The notes beneath the pieces were generated by a model. The model saw nothing but the letters and a program-made list of their open reading frames with translations. It was not told where the DNA came from and made no database searches. Of a stretch of 62,373 nucleotides of DNA, positions 8,558-16,398 are shown piece after piece (positions within the stretch are counted from its first letter, which is position 1; the number at the start of each line of letters is the position of its first letter). Source of the stretch: Gemmatimonadales bacterium (GTDB lineage Bacteria; Gemmatimonadota; Gemmatimonadetes; Gemmatimonadales; GWC2-71-9). Made by a program: the position numbers and the translations under genes. Location of the stretch: the NCBI GenBank assembly GCA_036279355.1, contig DASUJH010000016.1, forward strand, positions 1-62,373, read 5' to 3'.

Positions 8558-9570
8558 CCCGTGCCGCCGGACGGAGCGCCGCCATCGGCACCGCTGCGTT
8601 CGCGGTCACCGGGTGCGCCGCCGCACCGTCGGTCTTCGACACCCACGGCACCATTGCCAATCGGGTCGCGCCCCTCGGCTGGTACCTCATCATCATGTCG
8701 CTCGTCGTGATGGGGGTGATCATCGTGCTGGTGCTGATGGCGCTCTTCCGCGGCCGTCCTCCGCGCGACACCGAGACCATCGAGCTCGCCGAGCCGCGCA
8801 GCGGCCTCGGCTGGATTCTGTGGGGCGGCATCATCATCCCCGCCATCGTGCTGGCGTTCAGCTTCGTGTTCTCGCTGGTGACGCTCTCCGCCACGGCTCG
8901 GCCGCCGGTCCGCCCCGGCCTCACGGTCGCCATCACCGGGCATCGTTGGTGGTGGGAAGTGAAGTACCTCGATCCCGATGGGAAGCCCGTCATCATCACC
9001 GCGAACGAGATCCACGTGCCGGTCGGGCGGCCGGTGCGGGTCGAGCTCACCTCGGACAACGTGATCCACAGCTTCTGGGTGCCGGAGCTCGCCGGCAAGA
9101 CCGACGTGATTCCGGGCCAGCAAAACGTCGCCTGGCTCGAGGCCACGACGCCCGGGCGCTTCCACGGCCAGTGCGCGGAGTACTGCGGCCTCCAGCACGC
9201 CCACATGCAGCTCGTGGTGGAAGCGGACCCGCCGGCCGAGTTCGATCACTGGATGGCCGGGCAGCGCCAGCCCGCGGCGGAGCCCACCACCTCCCTGGAT
9301 TCGCTCGGGCAGCGCACGTTCGTCGGCCAGGCGTGCTCGCTCTGCCACACGATCCAGGGCACGGCGGCCCACGGCCGGGTGGGCCCCGACCTCACTCACC
9401 TGGCGAGCCGCCAGACGATTGCCGCCGGCACGCTGCCCAACACCCGCGGCAACCTGGCGGGCTGGATCTCCAACACGCAGACGATCAAGCCCGGCAACCT
9501 CATGCCCACGATGTACCTGCACCCGGCCGAGCTGCAGTCGATCGTGGCCTACCTCGAAACCCTGAAGTAG
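8554..9570 (+). CDS. coxB: caa3-type cytochrome c oxidase subunit II with fused cytochrome c (module 1)
   Basis: This 338-residue subunit accepts electrons and passes them to the heme a of subunit I. It has a lipobox AVTGC (Cys21), two membrane helices (about 41-65 and 85-110), a cupredoxin domain with the aromatic GHRWWWE electron-entry patch, and a complete CuA site (Cys207, Glu209, Cys211, His215, Met218). A C-terminal cytochrome c domain carries CSLCH at 261-265 and a likely Met ligand in NLMPTM. This fusion defines caa3 oxidases. It is coupled to the preceding cytochrome gene by an ATGA overlap and lies ten bases before subunit I. Confidence 0.95.
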   Translation: MTRAAGRSAAIGTAAFAVTGCAAAPSVFDTHGTIANRVAPLGWYLIIMSLVVMGVIIVLVLMALFRGRPPRDTETIELAEPRSGLGWILWGGIIIPAIVLAFSFVFSLVTLSATARPPVRPGLTVAITGHRWWWEVKYLDPDGKPVIITANEIHVPVGRPVRVELTSDNVIHSFWVPELAGKTDVIPGQQNVAWLEATTPGRFHGQCAEYCGLQHAHMQLVVEADPPAEFDHWMAGQRQPAAEPTTSLDSLGQRTFVGQACSLCHTIQGTAAHGRVGPDLTHLASRQTIAAGTLPNTRGNLAGWISNTQTIKPGNLMPTMYLHPAELQSIVAYLETLK

Positions 9571-9580
9571 CGGAGCGTCC

Positions 9581-11518
9581 GTGGCCACCCTCGCTCCTCC
9601 CGCCCCCGCGGTCGACGATCGGCTCACCAGGATCTGGGAGACGCCCCGGGGCATCGGCGGCATGCTGTCGACGGTCGATCACAAGACGATCGGCAAGCGC
9701 TACCTGGTGACGTCGTTCGTCTTCCTGGTGCTGGGCGGCGTCGAGGCGGCGGTGATGCGGGCGCAGCTCATCCACTCGAACCTGCGGCTCGTCTCGCCCG
9801 AGGTGTACAACCAGCTCTACTCGATGCACGGCGTGACGATGATGTTCCTCTATGCCTCGCCGGTGCTCTCGGGCTTCAGCAATTACCTCTGGCCGCTCCT
9901 GATCGGCTCGCGCGACATGGCGGTCCCCCGGCTCAACGCGCTGAGCTACTGGATCTTTCTCGCGTCGGGGATCTTCCTTTACTCGAGTTTCCTCGTGGGC
10001 CAGGCGCCGAACGACGGCTGGTTCGCGTACGCGCCGTTCTCGCTCCGGCCGTACGACCCCGGGCTCAACATGGACTACTACGCGCTCGGGCTCGTCTTTC
10101 TCGCCGTCTCGACGACGGTGGGGGCGATCAACTTCATCGTCACCTTCTTCAAATTGCGGGCGCCCGGCATGTCGGTGAATCGGGTGCCGATCATCATGTG
10201 GGGGACGCTCACCGCTTCGGTCGCGATCATCTTCTCGCTCTCGTCGCTCACCGTCGCGTGCATCTACCTCTTCTTCGAGCGCCGCTTCGGGATGCACTTC
10301 TACGACCCCGCGGCCGGCGGGCAGCCGCTCCTCTGGCAGCACCTCTTCTGGATTCTGGCGCACCCATGGGTCTACGTGGTCGTGCTGCCGGCGATGGGCA
10401 TCGTCTCCGACGTGATCCCTACGTTCGCCCGCCGGCCGCTCGTGGGCTACACCTTCGTGGCGCTCGCCACCGTGGCCACCGGCATCCTGGGCTTCGGCGT
10501 CTGGGTGCACCACATGTTCGCGACCGGGCTGTCCGAGATGTCGCTCAGCTTCTTCGGCGCGGCGAGCATGGTGATCGCGATCCCGAGCGCGGTGGCGGTC
10601 TTCGCCTGGATCGCCACGATATGGACCGGGCGGCCGGTGTTCACCACCGCGTTCCTCTTCATGGCGGGGTTCATCATCCTGTTCGTGATCGGCGGCGTAT
10701 CGGGGGTCGTGACGGCGGCGGTACCGTTCGACTGGCAGGTGACCGACACCTACTTCGTGGTGGGCCACATCCACTACGTGCTGATCGGGATCAACGTGTT
10801 CCCGGTGGTCGGTGGCCTCTACTACTGGCTGCCCAAAATGACCGGGCGGATGCTGAGCGAGCGGCTCGGGAAGTGGAACTTCTGGGTGATGTTCGTCGGC
10901 TTCAACCTCGGCTTCTTCCCGATGCATATCTCGGGGCTGCTGGGGATGCCGCGGCGCATCTACACCTATCCCTCGGGGCTCGGCTGGGACACCGCGAACC
11001 TGATTACGAGCATCGGCGCGTACCTCTTCGCGGTCGGCGTGCTGCTCTTCGTGATCAATTTCTTCTGGAGCCTCCGGCGCGGCCGCGTGGCGGGTCCGGA
11101 TCCATGGCGCGGTCCGTCGCTCGAGTGGTCCACGTCTTCACCACCGCCGCCCTACAACTTTGCGGTGATCCCCACCGTGCGGAGCGCGTACCCGATGTGG
11201 GAGCGGCCCGAGCAGCGGGAAGAGGCGGGGAAGGAGCCGAGTCAGCTCGATCGTGGCCCGGTGCTCGATCAGGGCCGGGAGACGGTGGGCACCAGCTCGC
11301 TCGACGGTGAGCCGCTCGCCGTCCTCCAGATGCCGAGCGATTCGTACTGGCCGTTCCTGCTGGCGTTCTCGCTGCTGGTGCTGTTCTTCGGATTGCTCGC
11401 TCCGGTGTGGGCGCTCGTCGTGATCGGCGGCGTAGGGCTCCTCGTCTGCGTGATCGGCTGGCTCTGGCCCACCCGCGAGGAGCGCGAGCTCGCGATGCGC
11501 GAGGAGGCGGCCGCATGA
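9581..11518 (+). CDS. coxA: cytochrome c oxidase subunit I (module 1), atypical proton-channel residues
   Basis: This 645-residue heme-copper oxidase core has about 14 membrane helices. Heme a ligand His lies in SMHGVTMMFL, the CuB histidines in HPWVY (His261) and WVHHMF, and the heme a3 region in GHIHYV. Tyr265 of the His-Tyr cross-link is present. The D-channel entrance Asp is kept (Asp112 in RDMAVPRLN), but the inner Glu of HPEVY is Trp263, and the K-channel Lys of PTGIKVF is Ala339. It has neither the A1 Glu nor the A2 Tyr-Ser pair. The C-terminal 150 residues add a loop and two extra helices, as in caa3 enzymes. It starts with GTG and overlaps subunit III by ATGA. Confidence 0.95.
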   Translation: MATLAPPAPAVDDRLTRIWETPRGIGGMLSTVDHKTIGKRYLVTSFVFLVLGGVEAAVMRAQLIHSNLRLVSPEVYNQLYSMHGVTMMFLYASPVLSGFSNYLWPLLIGSRDMAVPRLNALSYWIFLASGIFLYSSFLVGQAPNDGWFAYAPFSLRPYDPGLNMDYYALGLVFLAVSTTVGAINFIVTFFKLRAPGMSVNRVPIIMWGTLTASVAIIFSLSSLTVACIYLFFERRFGMHFYDPAAGGQPLLWQHLFWILAHPWVYVVVLPAMGIVSDVIPTFARRPLVGYTFVALATVATGILGFGVWVHHMFATGLSEMSLSFFGAASMVIAIPSAVAVFAWIATIWTGRPVFTTAFLFMAGFIILFVIGGVSGVVTAAVPFDWQVTDTYFVVGHIHYVLIGINVFPVVGGLYYWLPKMTGRMLSERLGKWNFWVMFVGFNLGFFPMHISGLLGMPRRIYTYPSGLGWDTANLITSIGAYLFAVGVLLFVINFFWSLRRGRVAGPDPWRGPSLEWSTSSPPPPYNFAVIPTVRSAYPMWERPEQREEAGKEPSQLDRGPVLDQGRETVGTSSLDGEPLAVLQMPSDSYWPFLLAFSLLVLFFGLLAPVWALVVIGGVGLLVCVIGWLWPTREERELAMREEAAA

Positions 11519-12111
11519 CCACCGCCGCCATCGCCACCGAGCTGCCCCGCGACGGCCGGGGCAGACACGCGCTCGGCTGGTGGGGAATGGTCTTCCTCGT
11601 CGTGAACGAGGCGACCTTCTTCGCGTACCTCCTGTTCAGCTACTTCTACGTGGCCTCGGCTGCCCGCGGCACCTGGCCGCCGAGCGGCTCGCCCGAGCTC
11701 AAGATCGCGCTCCCCAACACGATCATCCTGCTCATCAGCAGCGGCACGATGGTCTGGGCGGAGCGCGGCATCACCCGCGGCGATCAGGAGCGGCTCCGCA
11801 TCGGGCTCCTGATCACGTTCCTGCTCGGCGCGCTCTTCATCGTGCTGCAGGGCATCGAGTACGGCAACAAGATGTTCACGCCGCAGTCGGACGTGTACGG
11901 CTCGCTCTTCTTCACCATCACCGGTTTTCATGGCGCCCATGTCGTCGCGGGGCTCCTGATGAACCTTTTCGTCCAGGTGCGCGCCTGGGCGGGGCACTTC
12001 ACGGCCCGGCGCCATCTCGCCGTCTCGAACGTGGCCCTCTACTGGCACTTCGTCGACGTGGTCTGGCTCTTCGTGTTCGCCTCGCTCTACATCGCGCCCC
12101 GGCTGGCATAG
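11515..12111 (+). CDS. coxC: cytochrome c oxidase subunit III (module 1)
   Basis: This 198-residue protein has five membrane helices, the short form of subunit III that lacks the first two helices. Family landmarks are the acidic FLVVNEATFFAYL helix, QGIEYG, TGFHGAHVVAGL and the C-terminal YWHFVDVVWLFVF. The subunit stabilises the core and lies near proton entry to subunit I. ATG 11515 overlaps the subunit I stop as ATGA. A nine-base gap separates it from the next small gene. Confidence 0.93.
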   Translation: MTTAAIATELPRDGRGRHALGWWGMVFLVVNEATFFAYLLFSYFYVASAARGTWPPSGSPELKIALPNTIILLISSGTMVWAERGITRGDQERLRIGLLITFLLGALFIVLQGIEYGNKMFTPQSDVYGSLFFTITGFHGAHVVAGLLMNLFVQVRAWAGHFTARRHLAVSNVALYWHFVDVVWLFVFASLYIAPRLA

Positions 12112-12120
12112 GGGGCCCGC

Positions 12121-12534
12121 ATGACCCACGCGGACACGACGGCGCGGCAGCCGATCAGCGACTGGATGCTCTGGATCACGCTCATGGGCGTGCCGCTGCT
12201 CTGGTCCATCCAGGCGCTGGTCGACACCGCGATCATCGGCCATGCCTGCTTCCCGCGCTCGATGCCGTTGTCGCAACCGGCGCCCGGTGCCTGGACGGCC
12301 GCGCTCATCATCACCCTGATCCTTCTGGCGCTTGCCATCGTGATCACGGTGTATGCGGTGCGCAACTGGCGGAGGATCGGCGCGGAGCAGGCCCACCGCG
12401 GCAGTACAGTGCAGGCGCAGCAGGAGGGCCGCGTGCCGTTCATGGCGTTCTCCGGGGTGCTCTTCAGCGTGCTGTTCCTGTACGGGATTGTGATGAACGG
12501 GCTGTCGCTCTTTCTGGTATCGGCGTGCGGATGA
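12121..12534 (+). CDS. small three-helix membrane protein of the oxidase operon
   Basis: This 137-residue protein has three predicted membrane segments (about 16-38, 60-82 and 105-130) joined by short polar loops. I do not recognise a named family. Its spacing (nine bases after coxC, then a four-base overlap with an in-frame start of the following cytochrome) makes it part of the oxidase operon. Small membrane proteins in this position may act as subunit IV-like or assembly partners. A protein of similar design is encoded in the second module at 18965. Confidence 0.75.
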   Translation: MTHADTTARQPISDWMLWITLMGVPLLWSIQALVDTAIIGHACFPRSMPLSQPAPGAWTAALIITLILLALAIVITVYAVRNWRRIGAEQAHRGSTVQAQQEGRVPFMAFSGVLFSVLFLYGIVMNGLSLFLVSACG

Positions 12535-12554
12535 GGCGGAGGGAGACCAACGGC

Positions 12555-13034
12555 ATGAACACGAGGGACGATGGAGCGATGCGCCGTGGGCGCCGAGAGC
12601 GTTCGGGCGGCAGGGTGCGGGCGGTCACGCGGGGCGCGGCCTACTCCGCGTTCGTGGCCGGCGCGCTCGGCCTGGCCGGCATGCTGGCCGGGCTCACCGG
12701 GTGCGGCAACGGCAACGCGGATGCCGTGGAATCCGGCCGTGCCGCCGTTCCCGGCGGTGATGCCGACCGCGGGAAGCAGGAGATCGTGGCGTACGGCTGC
12801 GGCACCTGTCACATGATCCCGGGCGTGGACAACGCCAATGGGCTGGTCGGGCCGCCGCTCCTCAAATTCGGCCGGCGCACGTACATCGCGGGCGAGGTGC
12901 CCAACACGACGGACTTCCTCATCCGATGGCTCGAGGTGCCACAGGCCATCGAGCCGGGCACCGACATGCCCAATCTGGGCATCACCGAGCAGCAGGCGAG
13001 GGACATCGCTGCCTACCTCTATACGCTGCGGTAG
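12555..13034 (+). CDS. lipoprotein cytochrome c
   Basis: This 159-residue class I cytochrome c has the lipobox GLTGC with Cys50 as anchor and one heme site CGTCH at 82-86. The Met ligand is probably in GTDMPNLG, and the last helix is QARDIAAYLYTLR. ATG 12555 is chosen because GGAGGGAG precedes it by about 11 bases; an ATGA-coupled ATG at 12531 would add eight residues. The domain resembles the small cytochromes fused to subunit II and probably feeds the oxidase. It ends the first respiratory cluster. Confidence 0.85.
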   Translation: MNTRDDGAMRRGRRERSGGRVRAVTRGAAYSAFVAGALGLAGMLAGLTGCGNGNADAVESGRAAVPGGDADRGKQEIVAYGCGTCHMIPGVDNANGLVGPPLLKFGRRTYIAGEVPNTTDFLIRWLEVPQAIEPGTDMPNLGITEQQARDIAAYLYTLR

Positions 13035-13364
13035 CGCACCGCCTGGCGGTGACCCGCTTCACTGTGCCCCCCTGCCGCGGTGCGCTATCGTGCGGGTTGG
13101 CACCTGACGAAGCGCGGAGATGGCTGTGGTGATCGCAGGGCGGGTAACAGTACGACCCAGGCTGAGATGGCGTGCGCGGCGGAGCGGCCGGCGGCGCCGA
13201 CGAGTCCCGGAAGCGAGCAGTGCCGCGGGCCCCAGACCGGCCCGTGTCCGCCTGGCCCCGGCAACGTTCCCCCATGCAGATGCCGCCCCACCCCCGCCGC
13301 CGCGGCGCTCCGCGTCGTGCGACTTCGTCCAGGCGCCGTCATTCGATCACAACAGGAGGAATCC
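13035..13364. other. 330-base intergenic region after the first respiratory cluster
   Basis: No convincing gene is visible. Directly after the cytochrome stop there is a 9-bp inverted repeat (13035-13043 with 13077-13085) that encloses a smaller hairpin. It lacks a T-run but could terminate or process the oxidase transcript. The rest has no clear promoter hexamers. The segment ends in the AGGAGGA ribosome site (13354-13360) of the next gene. Confidence 0.5.
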
Positions 13365-14021
13365 ATGACACACAACATCGGCATGTCTTACCCGGCGACC
13401 GGCCCTGACGCGGCCGTCAGGAGCATCGAAGGCGGATCCACCACCGAGGGGATCTGCGGCGCGGGTGCGGTCATCCTCGCCATCCTTGCGCTGCTCGGGG
13501 TCCTGCCGCTCACGCTCGTCTCCATCGCGACCATCGCGGTCGGGGTGGCAATGGTGGTCGGCGGCGGCGCGGTGCTGGCCAAGTACAACCGCCTGGTGGC
13601 GCTCCGGCCGTCGGAGCAGCACGAAATCAGCGGAGGCCTGGGGCTCGAGGTGCTCGGCGGCATCGCGGGCATCGTCCTCGGCATCCTGGCGTTGCTCGGC
13701 ATCGGGAATCTGATGCTCCTCAGCATTGCCGCTATCGTGCTCGGAGCCGCGCTCCTGCTGTCCAGCGGGTCGCTCGCGCAGCTCGACAACGCCCTGCGGG
13801 TGCGCTCGCTGGAGCCCGGGTCCTCGGCCACCCATGGCGCGGTGGTCACCGCCAGCGGCGCGGAAGTGCTCGTGGGCCTCGGCGCGATCGTGCTCGGCAT
13901 TCTCGGGCTCGCAGGGATCAACCCCTTCCTGCTCGCGACCATCGCAATGCTGGCGCTCGGCGCGGCCACGCTCTTCAGCGGGACATCGTTCGCCAGCCGC
14001 ATCGGGACGCTCTTCGGCTGA
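13365..14021 (+). CDS. membrane protein built from three internal repeats
   Basis: This 218-residue protein consists of three copies of a unit of about 65 residues. Each unit has a short soluble piece followed by two hydrophobic helices, with recurring wording such as GAVILAILALLG, AGIVLGILALLG and GAIVLGILGLAG. Each pair ends in a small-residue-rich helix (VGVAMVVGGGA, LGAALLLSSGS, LGAATLFSGTS). There are therefore six probable membrane helices. I do not recognise a family. The strong AGGAGG site five bases before ATG 13365 suggests high expression and fixes the start. It stands alone between the first oxidase cluster and a convergent Ca2+/H+ antiporter gene. Confidence 0.75.
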   Translation: MTHNIGMSYPATGPDAAVRSIEGGSTTEGICGAGAVILAILALLGVLPLTLVSIATIAVGVAMVVGGGAVLAKYNRLVALRPSEQHEISGGLGLEVLGGIAGIVLGILALLGIGNLMLLSIAAIVLGAALLLSSGSLAQLDNALRVRSLEPGSSATHGAVVTASGAEVLVGLGAIVLGILGLAGINPFLLATIAMLALGAATLFSGTSFASRIGTLFG

Positions 14022-14055
14022 TATGTGCGAACGCTGACTGAGGCAGGCTGACGCC

Positions 14056-14073
14056 GGGGGCTTTCATGCCCCC
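14056..14073. terminator. short G/C hairpin between convergent genes
   Basis: A perfect 6-bp stem (GGGGGC with GCCCCC) closes a TTTCAT loop, 35 bases after the stop of the repeat membrane protein and 66 bases from the end of the convergent antiporter gene. There is no T-run, so termination is only a suggestion from its position. Confidence 0.35.
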
Positions 14074-14138
14074 TCGCCGGCCCCGGCCGCGCGGGGACGC
14101 CCACACGCCCCCGCGCGGGTCCACCGGACGGAGGGAAT

Positions 14139-15215
14139 TCAGCGGACGAAGAAGAACGCGGTGCCGAGAAGGGCGTACACCGCGAGCAGGAGTACGCCCT
14201 CGAACCACGTGGTCTCGCCGTCCTGTGCGATGGCGTTCACGGTGAATGCGGCGCCGGCGATCGCGATGAGCTCGAGCGGATTCGCGAAGACGAGGTTCAT
14301 TGCGTCCCCGAGAGCCCACGAGACGAGCACGAGCACCGGTGCCGTGAGCAGCGCGATCTGAATGCTCGACCCCACCGCGATCGACATCACCAGGTTCATC
14401 CGGTTCTGCCGGGCGAAGTAGATGGCGGCGAAGAATTCGGCCGCGTTACCGATGAGCGGCAGCACGATCACGCCGACGAAGAACGGCGTGAGCCCGAAGC
14501 GTTGCGCGGCGGACTCGAGCGCGCCTGAGACCAGCGCGGCCTCGAGCGCCACGGCGGCCGTGGCGGCGACCAGGATCCCGATGGCGGCCCATGCGGACCA
14601 GGCCGGCTTGCCCATCTCCTCGCCCCCGGCCGCAAAGACATCGCGCCGGCTCACCAGCGTGTACACGAGATTCGCGCCATAGGCCAGAATGAGCACCACC
14701 GCGACCCCGAGACTCAGGCGCTCGTCCAGCGCCCCCGCGTTCGGCACGCCGCGCAGGCTCCGCTCCGTGTAGTCGAAGAGCGCCGGCACGAGGAGCGCGA
14801 TCACCGACAGGATAAAGAGGCTCGCGAGCAGGCCCGCGCGCTCCCGCTTGAACCTCTGGACATCCCGACCCCAGCTCCCGACCACGATGGCGAGCCCGAG
14901 CCCGAGCAGGCTGTTGCCGACGATCGATCCGGTGATCGTCGCCTTCACCACCGCGGGCTTGCCGCTGGCCAGGACGAAAAGCGCCAGGATCAGCTCGGCG
15001 GCGTTGCCGAAGGTGACGTTGAGCAGCCCCCCGGCGGCCGGCCCGAAGCTCGCCGCCAGCGCCTCGGTGCCGCGCCGGATCCAGTCGGCGAGCGGCACGA
15101 TGGCGACAGCGGAAGCGACGAATACCCACGTGGGCGGCGCGCCAAAATGGCTCATGGCGAGCGAGAGCGGCACCAGCAGGAGCGCGCCGTAGCGGACCAC
15201 GCGGCCGAGGCTCAT
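14139..15215 (-). CDS. cax: Ca2+/H+ antiporter (CAX family)
   Basis: This 358-residue protein has about 11 membrane helices in two homologous halves. Each half has the cation-binding alpha repeat: VTFGNAAELILAL in the first and PLIGNAAEFFAAIYF in the second, with the Glu residues that define calcium/cation exchangers. It probably extrudes Ca2+ in exchange for protons at the inner membrane. ATG 15215 places the start just before the first hydrophobic segment; an in-frame GTG at 15272 would add 19 polar residues. It is transcribed opposite to the second oxidase module, with 178 bases between the starts. Confidence 0.9.
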   Translation of the reverse strand: MSLGRVVRYGALLLVPLSLAMSHFGAPPTWVFVASAVAIVPLADWIRRGTEALAASFGPAAGGLLNVTFGNAAELILALFVLASGKPAVVKATITGSIVGNSLLGLGLAIVVGSWGRDVQRFKRERAGLLASLFILSVIALLVPALFDYTERSLRGVPNAGALDERLSLGVAVVLILAYGANLVYTLVSRRDVFAAGGEEMGKPAWSAWAAIGILVAATAAVALEAALVSGALESAAQRFGLTPFFVGVIVLPLIGNAAEFFAAIYFARQNRMNLVMSIAVGSSIQIALLTAPVLVLVSWALGDAMNLVFANPLELIAIAGAAFTVNAIAQDGETTWFEGVLLLAVYALLGTAFFFVR

Positions 15216-15393
15216 CGGCCACAATAACCCGGGGAGGGCGCGGGGGCGGGTGACCTGCCGCACAGCAACCACGCGCCGTCGCCGCCCACTTTGGTGGCAC
15301 GCACGGCACGTCGTGGCCGCCGGTGCGGCAGCTCGAGGCTACTCGCATGCGCGGTGAGGACACCGTGTTTCTTGATGGTCGGCTGCACGCCCG

Positions 15394-16398
15394 ATGAGCG
15401 GATTCCCGCTGCTCCATCCCACCGGCATCCAGTCGGCGCGCATCGCCGCGCTCCTCATAGGCATCATGGCCGCGGGCGCCGCGGTGTATCTCATCACGCT
15501 GCTCGTGCTCGCGCTTGCGGTCCGGCACGGATGGCGGCGGGCGCGCGCCGAAGGCGGCGCCGAGCCGGGCAGCGCACCCGGCGAGCCGACGCCCTCCGTT
15601 GCGCCGGACGCCGAGCGACGGCTCGGGCGCGTGGTGCTGGGCGCGGCGCTCCTCACCGCGCTGGTCCTCTTCATCTACATCGGCGCGAGCGCGCGCACCG
15701 GCCGCGCGCTCAACCTGCTCGCCCAGGCGCCGCCCGGCGCGCCGGAGCCGGTCACGGTGTCGGTCACGGGGCACCGCTGGTGGTGGGAGTTCACCTACAA
15801 GAAGGCGAGGCCGCTCGAGCATCTGGTCACCGCGAACGAGCTGCATGTCCCGGTCGGGCGCACGGTTCACCTCGTCGGGACGTCGTACGACGTGATCCAC
15901 AGCTTCTGGGCGCCCAACCTCCACGGCAAGCGCGATCTCATCCCCGGCTACAGCAGCGAAGCCTGGTTCCGCGCCGACACGCCCGGCGTCTGGACCGGCG
16001 AGTGCGCCGAGTTCTGCGGCTTGCAGCATGCGCACATGCGCTTCGTCGTGGTGGCGCAGTCCGATGCGGACTACGCGGCGTGGTATGCCGGCCAGCTCGC
16101 GCCGGCCGCTGAGCCCATCGAGACGTCGCGCGCGCACGGCGAGCAGGTCTTTCTCGCCCATAGCTGCTCGCTCTGCCACACGATCCGCGGCACGCCGGCC
16201 GGCGGGCGCCTCGGCCCCGACCTCACCCACGTCGGCAGCCGCGCGCAGATTGCCGCCGGCCTCCTGCCGAACACGCGCGGCAACCTGGCCGGCTGGATCC
16301 TCGATCCGCGCACGCTCAAGCCGGGCACGCCCATGCCGGCGACATCGCTCTCATCATCCGACCTCAATAGTCTGGTCGACTATCTGGAAGGGCTCTGA
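15394..16398 (+). CDS. coxB: caa3-type cytochrome c oxidase subunit II with fused cytochrome c (module 2)
   Basis: This 334-residue second subunit II has two membrane helices (about 17-45 and 80-102), the GHRWWWEF aromatic patch, a complete CuA site starting CAEFCGLQHAHM (Cys204, Cys208), and a C-terminal cytochrome c with CSLCH at 258-262. Unlike the first copy it has no lipobox; the N-terminus goes directly into a helix. An acidic Gly/Pro-rich loop links the helices. The cytochrome domain resembles that of the first copy closely (LLPNTRGNLAGWI against TLPNTRGNLAGWI), so the two modules are related paralogs. The stop overlaps the next ATG by one base. Confidence 0.95.
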   Translation: MSGFPLLHPTGIQSARIAALLIGIMAAGAAVYLITLLVLALAVRHGWRRARAEGGAEPGSAPGEPTPSVAPDAERRLGRVVLGAALLTALVLFIYIGASARTGRALNLLAQAPPGAPEPVTVSVTGHRWWWEFTYKKARPLEHLVTANELHVPVGRTVHLVGTSYDVIHSFWAPNLHGKRDLIPGYSSEAWFRADTPGVWTGECAEFCGLQHAHMRFVVVAQSDADYAAWYAGQLAPAAEPIETSRAHGEQVFLAHSCSLCHTIRGTPAGGRLGPDLTHVGSRAQIAAGLLPNTRGNLAGWILDPRTLKPGTPMPATSLSSSDLNSLVDYLEGL

